Source of the DNA: RUG11272 sp045226335 | GTDB taxonomy: Bacteria > Bacillota > Clostridia > Christensenellales > Aristaeellaceae | Assembly: GCA_045226335.1 (NCBI GenBank) | Contig: JBGVCH010000074.1 | Span: 1 to 54,121, forward strand | DNA length: 54,121 nt | Direction of reading: 5' to 3' | Part shown: positions 33,309 to 43,395 of the stretch, in pieces | Numbering within the stretch: position 1 is the stretch's first letter | How the letters are laid out: each line of letters begins with the position of its first letter | The notes under the pieces: model-generated | What the model was told of the DNA's origin: nothing | The model's database searches: none | What the model saw: the letters and a program-made list of their open reading frames with translations, nothing else | Made by a program: the position numbers and the translations under genes

Positions 33309-34382
33309 ATGGCTGAGCTGAGCCTGCAGCATATCGACAAAATCTATGACAACAAGGTTCAGGCGGTCTATGATTTCAACATGGAGATCGCGGACGGCGA
33401 GCTGATCGTGCTGGTGGGCCCCTCCGGCTGCGGCAAATCCACCACCCTGCGGATGGTGGCGGGACTGGAAGACATCACCAACGGCCGTCTGCTGCTGGAC
33501 GGCGCCGACATCACCCGGGCCCCGGCCAAGGACCGGGACATGGCCATGGTTTTCCAGAACTATGCCCTGTACGGCCACATGTCCATCTACGACAACATGG
33601 CCTTCTCCCTGACGCTGCGCAAGGAGGACAAGAACGTCATCCACAAGAAGGTGCTGGCGGCGGCGGAGATCCTGGACCTGACCAGCCAGCTGAACAAAAA
33701 GCCCGCTCAGCTCTCCGGCGGCCAGCGCCAGCGCGTCGCCATGGGCCGGGCCATCGTCCGGAATCCCAAGGTGTTCCTCTTCGACGAGCCCCTCTCCAAC
33801 CTGGACGCCAAGCTGCGGGGCTCCACCCGCCGGGAGATCCTGCTGCTGCACAAGCGGCTGCAGGCCACCCTCCTCTACGTGACCCACGACCAGACCGAGG
33901 CCATGACCCTGGCCGACCGCATCGTCTGCATGTCCATGGGCCATGTCCAGCAGATCGGCACCCCCATGGAGCTCTACGACAGCCCCGACAACATGTTCGT
34001 GGCCGGCTTCATCGGACTGCCCCCCATGAACTTCTTCGACGTGATCTTCCAGGAGGGCGCGCTGAGGGGAGCGGGCTTCGAGATCCCGCTGAACGAAGAG
34101 GAGAAAGACCGGCTCTCGGACTACACGGGGCGGGAGATCGTCCTGGGCATCCGGCCGGAGGACATCACCGAGGGCGGCTCCGTCGCCATCCGGGTCACCA
34201 CCAACGAGAACCTGGGCATGAACACCCTGGTCCACGGCCATATGGGGGATAAGAAGGCCGTCTCCGCCAAGCTGAAGGGCTGGAAGAACTACCGCAACGG
34301 GGACATCATGCGTGCCTCCTTCAACAGAAAGCACTTCTTCGACAAGGAGACCACCAACGCGATCCGGAAGGAGGCGCAATGA
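33309..34382 (+). CDS. Sugar ABC transporter ATP-binding protein, MsmK/UgpC type
   Basis: ATPase for CUT1 sugar importers, 357 residues. Walker A GPSGCGKST (about 38-46), signature LSGGQRQRVAMGRAIV, Walker B VFLFDEPLSNLDAK, H-loop VTHDQTEAMTLADR, and a C-terminal TOBE/regulatory domain (PLNEEEKDRL, GIRPEDITEGG). Such ATPases may serve several permeases. Its stop overlaps the next gene by 4 nt (ATGA). A second, longer MsmK-type ATPase is coded at 37502-39496. Confidence 0.93.
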   Translation: MAELSLQHIDKIYDNKVQAVYDFNMEIADGELIVLVGPSGCGKSTTLRMVAGLEDITNGRLLLDGADITRAPAKDRDMAMVFQNYALYGHMSIYDNMAFSLTLRKEDKNVIHKKVLAAAEILDLTSQLNKKPAQLSGGQRQRVAMGRAIVRNPKVFLFDEPLSNLDAKLRGSTRREILLLHKRLQATLLYVTHDQTEAMTLADRIVCMSMGHVQQIGTPMELYDSPDNMFVAGFIGLPPMNFFDVIFQEGALRGAGFEIPLNEEEKDRLSDYTGREIVLGIRPEDITEGGSVAIRVTTNENLGMNTLVHGHMGDKKAVSAKLKGWKNYRNGDIMRASFNRKHFFDKETTNAIRKEAQ

Positions 34383-35962
34383 GCATGACGCAGCGTTCAA
34401 AGTCGAGACCGAGCATCGGCCGAAGGGTCCTCGAGTTTCTGCGCAAACGGGTCGTGGCCCTGAAGCGCAAGCCGCAGACCATCGCCTTTCTGGTGCTGAT
34501 CGCCGGGTTCATCTATTACACCCTGAACCTGACGGTCATCTCCCACACCACCTCCCTGGTCCAGAACGGCACGGGCCTGAGCGCCTTCGTCACCCTCCTG
34601 GCGTCCACCCTGGCGCTGGTCGCTTTCCTGCGCACCTATCCCCGCCGGCAGAAGACCAAGATCGGGATGCTGATCCTCTGCCTGGTGCTGCTGGCGGCGG
34701 CCCTGGCCGGCGATTACGCGTATCACCAGCTGGTGGTCAACGCCGTCACCAAGTCCGGCAACTCCTACATCTACGATGAAGCCAACCTGGACGGCGACGC
34801 CCGGACCATGGTGATCTCTCAGGCGAGAAAAATCGACGAGGATAACGCGCAGTCCGTGCTGGACGCCATCACAGGCACCGATGAGAACGGCAAGGCCTGC
34901 ATCCTGGAGGACAAGCTGGCCGAGCTGGTGCGGGACGGCACCATCGACCCCTCCGCCCAGCTGCCGGAAGGCGTGGAGGACACCCCCGAGAACCGCCTGG
35001 GCGTGTTCTACGAGACAGACCGGAAGACCGGCGAGCCGAAGCTGAAGTCCGTCCGCGGCGTCCAGATCGCCGTGCGCAACACCTTCACGGACATGCGCGA
35101 CAGCATCCGGAAGGACGGCGAAAGCGAACTGGACGCCACGACCCTGGACCTGGTCAAACTCCGGGCGGTGATCGACAGCGGAAAGCTGGGCATCCGGCAC
35201 CAGGTCTTCGATGAGGACGGCGCGGTGAACCCGGCGGGCTTCAACGCGGCCTACCGGGACGTCAACGGAACGCCCATGTTCTATGACCTGAACTGCCATT
35301 TCGTCCGGGACGACTACGTGCGGATCTCCGTCCGGGACAAGGCCGTGAACCACGGCTACGCGGACCGGATGCTCCTGATCACCGTGGACGAGGAGACCGG
35401 CAGCCTGCTGACGACGCTTGACGGCAAGACGGACGGCACCTACGTCCGGATCGTGATGGACGAGGGCCGCAGCACCGTGACCGGGGTGGAACTGGCCCGG
35501 AAGGTCTCCGACGACACCTACCGCGTGGACAAGCTTCTGGACGCGGTGCTGGACAAGGACACCCTGGACATCCTGCTGAACCGGCTGCAGGCCGGCGAGA
35601 ACGAAATCATGGGCCTCTACGACAGCGCCACCGGCGTCATCGTGCTGGAAAAGGCGGATTCCCTGTACATGGACCTGGTGGAGGGCCGGGAAGACTACGA
35701 GGGGTCCGGCACCCTGGCCCTGACCATGGACTACAAGCTGCGCTATGAAGCCGGCGGCACCACCTACCGCATCAAGAACGATTACGGGTTCTTCACCCAG
35801 GCCCACCACGTGCTGGTGGTGCATGTGATCCTGCTGCTGGCGGGCATCTTCCTGCTGATCACCAAGCCCCTGTACGGCGCGCTGATCCGCAAGATCAACA
35901 CCTCCATTCAGGTGGAGGAGAACAGCGACATGGACACCATCGACATCAGCGGCGAGGAATGA
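34379..35962 (+). CDS. Membrane protein of unknown function with large extracytoplasmic domain
   Basis: A 527-residue protein. The N-terminus is basic and followed by about three membrane helices (34-54, 62-82, 95-112). Residues about 115-470 are a hydrophilic domain rich in Asp/Glu/Lys, and one more helix lies at about 478-500 (VLVVHVILLLAGIFLLITKP), so the large domain is outside the membrane. It starts inside the end of the ATPase gene (ATGA), which shows tight coupling with the importer. No known domain was recognised. It could be a substrate-capture or gating partner, which is inference. Confidence 0.8.
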   Translation: MSMTQRSKSRPSIGRRVLEFLRKRVVALKRKPQTIAFLVLIAGFIYYTLNLTVISHTTSLVQNGTGLSAFVTLLASTLALVAFLRTYPRRQKTKIGMLILCLVLLAAALAGDYAYHQLVVNAVTKSGNSYIYDEANLDGDARTMVISQARKIDEDNAQSVLDAITGTDENGKACILEDKLAELVRDGTIDPSAQLPEGVEDTPENRLGVFYETDRKTGEPKLKSVRGVQIAVRNTFTDMRDSIRKDGESELDATTLDLVKLRAVIDSGKLGIRHQVFDEDGAVNPAGFNAAYRDVNGTPMFYDLNCHFVRDDYVRISVRDKAVNHGYADRMLLITVDEETGSLLTTLDGKTDGTYVRIVMDEGRSTVTGVELARKVSDDTYRVDKLLDAVLDKDTLDILLNRLQAGENEIMGLYDSATGVIVLEKADSLYMDLVEGREDYEGSGTLALTMDYKLRYEAGGTTYRIKNDYGFFTQAHHVLVVHVILLLAGIFLLITKPLYGALIRKINTSIQVEENSDMDTIDISGEE

Positions 35963-35971
35963 TCGGAAGCC

Positions 35972-36601
35972 ATGGCCAAGAAAAGCAACCGCCGGGATTA
36001 TGAGAAAGCCAGGACAACCGCCGAGTACTACGACCTGAAGACCCAGGCCGTGGACGACCTGGTGAACACCAACGTCACCAACGCCCCCAGGGTCAGCGAG
36101 GCGGAGCGCCGGAAATACCGCACCCGCAGCCCGCTGAACATGCCCATGTGGGTGAAAGTGCCGCTGCTGAAATGGTGGCTGGCGGGGATGGTGTGCTGGT
36201 TCTTCATCTTCGGCCTGTCGGTGAAGGACGCCCTGGACCAGATCCTCATCCTCTCCATCGGCCTGGGCACGGTGACGGACCTGATCACCAACAACCTGAT
36301 CCGCTACATGGCCCAGCCCCAGGGCTCCAACGAGAAGTGGCTCATGGTGCCCAAATGGAAGTTCGTCTCCCTCTTCGCCAACATCCTGTACGCTTTCGTC
36401 CTGTGTCTGCTGATGTACAAGACTTACACCGCCGTCAACGTGTTCTTCTCCCAGTGGACCCACGATGAGGAGAACCCGCTGATCAACGTGGAACCCGTCG
36501 GCTTCGGCCTGATCATCCTGGCCTGGGACCTGATCCTGACGGGGATCAAGCGGGTGTTCGTCCGGATCCTCCGGGACGCGAAGGAAAGCGCCCGCCGCTG
36601 A
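35972..36601 (+). CDS. Small membrane protein of unknown function, last gene of the ABC operon
   Basis: A 209-residue protein with a hydrophilic N-terminus of about 60 residues (KKSNRRDYEKARTTAEYYDL) and about four membrane helices (for example WWLAGMVCWFFIFGL and FVSLFANILYAFVLCLLMY). It begins 9 nt after the preceding gene. No family was recognised. Its place at the end of the operon next to two further unknown membrane proteins suggests an accessory complex of the importer. Confidence 0.78.
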   Translation: MAKKSNRRDYEKARTTAEYYDLKTQAVDDLVNTNVTNAPRVSEAERRKYRTRSPLNMPMWVKVPLLKWWLAGMVCWFFIFGLSVKDALDQILILSIGLGTVTDLITNNLIRYMAQPQGSNEKWLMVPKWKFVSLFANILYAFVLCLLMYKTYTAVNVFFSQWTHDEENPLINVEPVGFGLIILAWDLILTGIKRVFVRILRDAKESARR

Positions 36602-36613
36602 GAAAAGCGAAAC

Positions 36614-36637
36614 AAAAACCGCCGGTCGTGCCGGCGG
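36614..36637 (-). terminator. Terminator of the AraC-type regulator (converging with the ABC operon)
   Basis: Stem CCGCCGG/CCGGCGG with a 5-base loop and a run of five U on the minus strand. On the plus strand there is no T-run, so it mainly serves the minus-strand gene. Confidence 0.8.
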
Positions 36638-36644
36638 GAAGCGG

Positions 36645-37391
36645 TCATTCCGGGGAGGTTTCCCCCAGGTAGAAGCTGGGCGAGATGCCGTATTTCTTCT
36701 TGAACATCCGGGAGAAGTACAGCGGTTCGCGGTAGCCGCACATCCGGGCCACATCCGCGATGCTGATGCCGGCGTCCATGCCGTTGGCCAGCAGCTGCGC
36801 CGCGGCCTGCAGGCGCCGGTCGCACAGGTAGCGGTGGGGCGTGACCCCCATCTCTTTCTGGAACAGCTTGCGCAGGTAGTCATAGCTGAAGGGCAGGGTG
36901 CGCAGGTAGGCTTCCAGCTCAAAATCGGGGTTGGTGTACCCGGTGAGGATGGCCTGCTCGATCTCCTCCACCACCCCCGGCCGCACGTGCACCGTCTGGT
37001 AGGCGGTGAGGTAGCTGCAGATCAGGCTGCCGTAGGCGTTGAGAAAGGCCGTCCGCTCCTTCCGGCCGGAGATGAAGTGGCAGTACGCCGCCTGGAAGGC
37101 GTGGAGGATCAGCTGGTCCGCGTCGTCCGCGATGACGGTGGGCTCCTTCAGGGCGATGGCCGGTGAATACATATGCACGAAGATGTTCCGCATGCCGTCC
37201 TCGCTGTCGTTGGCATGGGGCAGCAGCGGCGGGATCACCGCCACGTCCCCCTTGCGGTAGGACATGTTCCGGCCGTCGAAGCGGAAGACCCCGTTGCCGT
37301 GGGTGCAGTAGACGAATTCCCAGCTGTCGTGAGTGTGCCGGGAGACGGAGCTGAACAGCGGGTGCTTTCCCACGTAGGCGATATCGTTCAT
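36645..37391 (-). CDS. AraC-family transcriptional regulator with cupin sensor
   Basis: A 248-residue regulator. Residues about 1-90 form a cupin ligand-binding domain (HTHDSWEFVYCTHGNGVFRF, DVAVIPPLLPHAND), and the C-terminal 100 residues hold two helix-turn-helix units (YDYLRKLFQKEMGVTPHRYL; ISIADVARMCGYREPLYFSR; MFKKKYGISPSFY). Such proteins respond to sugars. The ATG at 37391 has GGGAGGT 8 nt upstream. It lies between the ABC operon and the ATPase gene at 37502, divergent from the latter, so control of both is likely. Confidence 0.92.
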   Translation of the reverse strand: MNDIAYVGKHPLFSSVSRHTHDSWEFVYCTHGNGVFRFDGRNMSYRKGDVAVIPPLLPHANDSEDGMRNIFVHMYSPAIALKEPTVIADDADQLILHAFQAAYCHFISGRKERTAFLNAYGSLICSYLTAYQTVHVRPGVVEEIEQAILTGYTNPDFELEAYLRTLPFSYDYLRKLFQKEMGVTPHRYLCDRRLQAAAQLLANGMDAGISIADVARMCGYREPLYFSRMFKKKYGISPSFYLGETSPE

Positions 37392-37418
37392 CGGTGCACC
37401 TCCCTCGTTGCTGTGCCG

Positions 37419-37447
37419 ATTATACCATGAGAAATCCGAATTGTCCA
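37419..37447 (-). promoter_or_regulatory. Promoter of the AraC-type regulator
   Basis: Minus strand TGGACA (37442-37447), 17-bp spacer, perfect TATAAT (37419-37424). It lies in the 110-bp divergent region before the ATPase gene. Confidence 0.7.
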
Positions 37448-37501
37448 TCACCCCGCCCGAAAACCTCTCACCCGCGGGACAACCATCAAGGAGGCACGCA
37501 T

Positions 37502-39496
<1,995 letters not shown>

Positions 39497-39509
39497 CGAG
39501 CCCCGCGTG

Positions 39510-39535
39510 CCCGCATCCGGCAGGGTGCGGGTTTT
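39510..39535 (+). terminator. Terminator after the long ATPase gene
   Basis: Stem CCCGCA(T)CC/GG(G)TGCGGG followed by TTTT. Confidence 0.8.
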
Positions 39536-39561
39536 CTGTGCGCAAACCGCGGATACCACTC

Positions 39562-39590
39562 TTGACATTGTCAAAAATGGGATATATAAT
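39562..39590 (+). promoter_or_regulatory. Consensus sigma-A promoter of the second AraC gene
   Basis: TTGACA (39562-39567), 17-bp spacer, TATAAT (39585-39590): both boxes match the consensus exactly. The -35 box is part of the palindrome TTGACATTGTCAA (39562-39574), a possible operator. Confidence 0.85.
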
Positions 39591-39634
39591 GGTCACATCC
39601 TCCGGTATCCCGGAGCGGCAAGGAGGTGTGGGAT

Positions 39635-40531
39635 GTGGAATCGTGGCTTTTGGCGGGCAAAGAAGTATCGCCGGACACGCTGATCCTGGAGGGATGGCAC
39701 AAACCCGGCAGCCTGACCCTGGCCAGCGGGGCGTGGATGCACGCCTCCGGCAGCGCGTACCTGGAAGCCGGAACCCATCCGATACGACCCCACGACCAGT
39801 ATATCTGGCTGGCGGTGGAGGAGGGGGCGGCCACCCTCACCTGGCACGGCACCCCGCTGAAGCTGGACACCTCGGACACCTGTTTCCTGCCGGCGAAGAA
39901 CGAGGCCTGCGCCCTGACCGCCACGGCGCCGCTGCGGATCCTGTGGATCGCCCTGGAGGGGCCCCTGGCACCCATGGTGGTGCGCAAGATGGGCGCTCTG
40001 CTCCACATGCCCCTGCGGCAGGCGGCTCTGCCCAGCCAGATGTACCTGGCCCGGCAGATCGTGCAGGTGATGGTCCGCCACTCCGGCACCGCCAACGCCA
40101 CCTATCAGCTGCAGCACCTGATGTACGGCCTGCTGGCCAGCCACTGGGGACAGCCGGTGGCCATGGACGCCATGCTCTCCCACGAGATCGCCAAGGTGGT
40201 GGACACCCTGCGGGCGGACCAGTACCGCACCAACTACTCCCTGGCGGAAATGGCCGCCATCAGCCGGATCCCGGTGGAGACCTTCCGGAAGCGCTTTGTC
40301 AGCGAGGTGGGCATGCCGCCCCTGAGCTATGAGCTGCACTGCAAGATGGAGCGGGCCAAGGAACTGCTCCGGGAGCAGGACAGCACGGTGCGCCAGGTGG
40401 GCATCGAGGTGGGGATGCAGGATCCCTACCACTTCTCCAAGCAGTTCAAGAACATCGTGGGCATCAGCCCCTCCGCCTTCATGAAGCAGGCGGCCAATCC
40501 CGAGGCCACCATCCGGAAGAAGATCCCATGA
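39635..40531 (+). CDS. AraC-family transcriptional regulator
   Basis: A 298-residue regulator with an N-terminal beta-barrel sensor (about 1-110, for example IWLAVEEGAATLTWHGTPL) and a C-terminal pair of helix-turn-helix units (YSLAEMAAISRIPVETFRKR; VRQVGIEVGMQDPYHFSKQF; KNIVGISPSAFMK). GTG at 39635 is chosen because AGGAGG lies 8 nt upstream; the GTG at 39626 overlaps that site. It has its own perfect promoter and terminator. The target is unknown; adjacent sugar transport genes are candidates. Confidence 0.92.
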   Translation: MESWLLAGKEVSPDTLILEGWHKPGSLTLASGAWMHASGSAYLEAGTHPIRPHDQYIWLAVEEGAATLTWHGTPLKLDTSDTCFLPAKNEACALTATAPLRILWIALEGPLAPMVVRKMGALLHMPLRQAALPSQMYLARQIVQVMVRHSGTANATYQLQHLMYGLLASHWGQPVAMDAMLSHEIAKVVDTLRADQYRTNYSLAEMAAISRIPVETFRKRFVSEVGMPPLSYELHCKMERAKELLREQDSTVRQVGIEVGMQDPYHFSKQFKNIVGISPSAFMKQAANPEATIRKKIP

Positions 40532-40550
40532 GGATCGCTATCCCTTCTCA

Positions 40551-40572
40551 CCGCCGCCCAGCGGCGGTTTTT
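40551..40572 (+). terminator. Terminator of the second AraC gene
   Basis: Stem CCGCCGC/GCGGCGG with a 3-base loop and TTTTT. Confidence 0.88.
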
Positions 40573-40611
40573 GCTGTAGACGGGGATCTCCGCAGAAATC
40601 CGCCGATGTGA

Positions 40612-40640
40612 TTGCATCCGCGGGCGAATTGTGCTATCCT
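40612..40640 (+). promoter_or_regulatory. Promoter of the O-antigen-ligase-like gene
   Basis: TTGCAT (40612-40617), 17-bp spacer, TATCCT (40635-40640), 45 nt before the start codon. Confidence 0.5.
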
Positions 40641-40684
40641 TGTGCAGAACACCAATCATCCCTCCGTGAAAGGAATGACCCTCC

Positions 40685-42214
40685 GTGAAAAGCCAGAAAA
40701 GCAAGGCTGCTGCCCGGACCAGACAAAAAGTGCCGAAACTGAACGCGTTTCAGAAGGTGTACGAAAATGTGCTGGCGGGCGGCGCTGTCCTCCTGACGAT
40801 CTATCACTTCCTGCTGACCATCCTGCGGCACCTGATCGGGCGGGAGAACAATTTCCTCGTCAACAATTCGGGAATCAAGGCCATGGACGCCAATGTCCAG
40901 GTCATGAAGACCCTCGTCAAGGTCGATTTCTGGGCGGCCGTGGTCCTGCTGTCCGCCTCGCTGCTCTACATCCTGATCACGGTGGTGCATTTCCCGCGGT
41001 CCCGGGCCCGGCTGAAAACCCCGCTGCGCCGCATGTGCACGCTGGACGGGCTGATCCTGTTGGGTCTGGCGCTCTGGTACATCGTGTGCTTCTCCGCCAG
41101 CGGCTATAACACGGATTCGTTCTTCAAGCGCGGTTACTTCTTCTACGAACTGGACATCTGCATCTGCGCGATGCTGTTCTTCCCGCTGGGGACCTTCCTG
41201 GGCAAAGCCCGCATCAAGCTGGCGCTGGACATCATCTTCAACGCCATCATGGCCTTCACCACCGTCTTTATCTCCATCGCCCTGGTGAAGCTTTTCAGCG
41301 GCGAGGAATGGGTCCTCCCCAACTTCCTGAAGGTCCACATGACGTCGAAAGACAACACCCTGTACATCGGCGTCAACGAAAACATCGGCGCAGCCATCGG
41401 CCTAACCATGATCCTGATCGCCCTGTACATGATGGTCTCCCACAAGGGCGTTGCGCGCTGGATCTATCTCGGGGTCTACGGCGTGGCCCTCATTCCCCAT
41501 CTCACGGCCGTCCTGCTGACGGTTTCCAACGCGTGCTACCTGGCCCTGCTGGCGGTCTTCCCGGCCACCGCGTTCATGGCGGTCTGGACCGGCTTCCAAC
41601 AGCAGCTGAAACCTCTCCATCGCATCCTGATCGGTCTGGCCGCGGCGGCGTTGGCTGTCATGGCGCTGGTGCTGGCGCGGAATTTCCTGGTCAATTACTT
41701 TGACCCTCAGAATGCGTCCTCGGCCGCGAGACAGCGCAAGTTCCACGACACAGGCCGCCGCGTCGTCTGGCCTGCCAGTCTTGCGCTGATGGTGGAATCG
41801 CCCAGGAATTTCTTCCTCGGCACGCCGAGATTTGAGATCGCCTCGTCCATTGCGCGAAAGCTGAAAGAACTGTTCGGCATCACCAAAACCTATGCCCATG
41901 CCCACAACCAGATCCTGCAGGTCGGCGTCGCCATGGGTGTGCCCGCCATGCTGGCCTACGTGGCGTACCTGGTCCGGACGCTGATCCGCTGCATCAAGGT
42001 CCTCCTGCGAAAGGCGGGCGCGGACGTCCCCGGCGCCTGGTTCCTGCCCATCGCCGTCGGCGGCATGGTCATCAACAGCGTGTTCGAGCCCTTCCTGCTC
42101 ACCTATGTCTCCGCCATCGCCTGCCTCTTCTACCTCTTCGCCGGATACATCCGCACCATCGACCAGGAAGATGTCGGGATCACAGCGGAGAAGATAAGCC
42201 CTGTCATCCATTGA
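40685..42214 (+). CDS. O-antigen ligase / polymerase-like membrane protein
   Basis: A 509-residue polytopic protein with about twelve membrane helices. The large loop near residues 345-410 ends in TYAHAHNQILQVGVAMGVPA, matching the His-Asn-x-x-Leu signature of Wzy_C/WaaL-type enzymes, which join lipid-linked polysaccharide to an acceptor or polymerise it. In a Gram-positive cell the product may be a capsule or secondary wall polymer. It starts with GTG after AAAGGA. It has its own promoter and terminator, and no other glycan-assembly gene is adjacent. Confidence 0.82.
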   Translation: MKSQKSKAAARTRQKVPKLNAFQKVYENVLAGGAVLLTIYHFLLTILRHLIGRENNFLVNNSGIKAMDANVQVMKTLVKVDFWAAVVLLSASLLYILITVVHFPRSRARLKTPLRRMCTLDGLILLGLALWYIVCFSASGYNTDSFFKRGYFFYELDICICAMLFFPLGTFLGKARIKLALDIIFNAIMAFTTVFISIALVKLFSGEEWVLPNFLKVHMTSKDNTLYIGVNENIGAAIGLTMILIALYMMVSHKGVARWIYLGVYGVALIPHLTAVLLTVSNACYLALLAVFPATAFMAVWTGFQQQLKPLHRILIGLAAAALAVMALVLARNFLVNYFDPQNASSAARQRKFHDTGRRVVWPASLALMVESPRNFFLGTPRFEIASSIARKLKELFGITKTYAHAHNQILQVGVAMGVPAMLAYVAYLVRTLIRCIKVLLRKAGADVPGAWFLPIAVGGMVINSVFEPFLLTYVSAIACLFYLFAGYIRTIDQEDVGITAEKISPVIH

Positions 42215-42237
42215 CGCAAATCCAATGTCCTCTTCAG

Positions 42238-42263
42238 CCCCGTGCCTTCCGCACGGGGTTTTT
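42238..42263 (+). terminator. Terminator of the O-antigen-ligase-like gene
   Basis: Perfect stem CCCCGTGC/GCACGGGG with a 5-base loop and TTTTT. Confidence 0.92.
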
Positions 42264-42294
42264 CGCGTTGTTTTCCGGCTCTGGTCCCCCACGC

Positions 42295-42317
42295 AAAAAC
42301 CCGGCCGAAGCCGGGTT
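42295..42317 (-). terminator. Terminator of the aldolase gene
   Basis: Stem ACCCGGC/GCCGGGT with a TTCG-type tetraloop and a run of U on the minus strand. Confidence 0.9.
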
Positions 42318-42337
42318 GAAGAAAACGTTCCGAAGGA

Positions 42338-43303
42338 TCAGGCCTTGCCGTTGCAGCCCAGCACGTCCACGATCTTGTGGCGGACGATGCCGCGGATGGC
42401 GTCGCGGGCGTCGGTGAGATACTGACGGGGATCGAAGTGATCCGGATGCTCCACGAAGTGCTTGCGCACGGAGGCCGTGAAGGCCAGGCGCAGGTCGGAG
42501 TCGATGTTGATCTTGCAAACCGCCATGGAGGCCGCCTTGCGCAGCTGCTCCTCGGGGATGCCGACCGCGTCGGGCATCCGGCCGCCGTTCTCGTTGATGA
42601 TCTTCACGAACTCCTGGGGCACGCTGGAGGAACCGTGCAGCACGATGGGGAAGCCGGGCAGGCGCTTGGAGACTTCTTCCAGCACGTCGAACCGCAGGGG
42701 CGGGGGAATCAGGATGCCGTCCGCGTTGCGGGTGCACTGCGCCGCGGTGAACTTGTACGCGCCGTGGCTTGTGCCGATGGCGATAGCCAGGGAGTCACAG
42801 CCGGTGCGGGTCACGAACTCTTCGACTTCCTCGGGGCGGGTGTAGGAGGAATCCTCGGCGGAGACCTTCACCTCGTCCTCGACGCCGGCCAGAGTGCCCA
42901 GCTCGGCTTCCACCACCACGCCGTGGTCGTGGGCATACTCCACAACCTGCTTGGTGATCTTGATGTTCTCCTCAAAGGGCAGGCCGCTCTTGTCGATCAT
43001 GACAGAGGAGAAACCGCCGTCGATGCAGCTCTTGCAGGTCTCGAAGTCGGGACCGTGGTCCAGGTGCACGGCGATGGGCAGATCGGTGTCGGCCACAGCC
43101 GCCTCGATCATCTTCATCAGGTAGACATGCTTGGCGTACTTGCGGGCGCCGGCAGACACCTGCAGGATCAGGGGGGCGTTCTCCAGCTTGGCAGCCTCGG
43201 TGATGCCCTGGATGATCTCCATGTTGTTGACGTTGAAAGCGCCGATGGCATAGCCGCCGTCATAGGCTTTCCGGAACATTTCCTTCGTGGTTACGATGGC
43301 CAT
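42338..43303 (-). CDS. fba: Class II fructose-bisphosphate aldolase
   Basis: Zinc-dependent aldolase that splits fructose 1,6-bisphosphate to dihydroxyacetone phosphate and glyceraldehyde 3-phosphate in glycolysis and works in reverse in gluconeogenesis. Visible are GAFNVNNMEIIQGI at the N-terminus, the catalytic/zinc region AVHLDHGPDFE (Asp82, His83), AELGTLAGVED and the phosphate loop VLHGSSSVP. Length is 321 residues. Some relatives act on tagatose or sulfofructose phosphates, but the sequence and the lone position fit the glycolytic enzyme. Own promoter and terminator. Confidence 0.93.
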   Translation of the reverse strand: MAIVTTKEMFRKAYDGGYAIGAFNVNNMEIIQGITEAAKLENAPLILQVSAGARKYAKHVYLMKMIEAAVADTDLPIAVHLDHGPDFETCKSCIDGGFSSVMIDKSGLPFEENIKITKQVVEYAHDHGVVVEAELGTLAGVEDEVKVSAEDSSYTRPEEVEEFVTRTGCDSLAIAIGTSHGAYKFTAAQCTRNADGILIPPPLRFDVLEEVSKRLPGFPIVLHGSSSVPQEFVKIINENGGRMPDAVGIPEEQLRKAASMAVCKINIDSDLRLAFTASVRKHFVEHPDHFDPRQYLTDARDAIRGIVRHKIVDVLGCNGKA

Positions 43304-43336
43304 GGGAAAGACCTCCTTCTTTATTGGGGTAAGCCC

Positions 43337-43365
43337 ATTGTATCACAGAAAACACGGGATGAAAA
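43337..43365 (-). promoter_or_regulatory. Promoter of the aldolase gene
   Basis: Minus strand TTTTCA (43360-43365), 17-bp spacer, TACAAT (43337-43342). GAAGGAGG follows before the start codon. Confidence 0.6.
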
Positions 43366-43395
43366 GGGGGAAATTGCGCGCCTTCCCGCGGAGGG

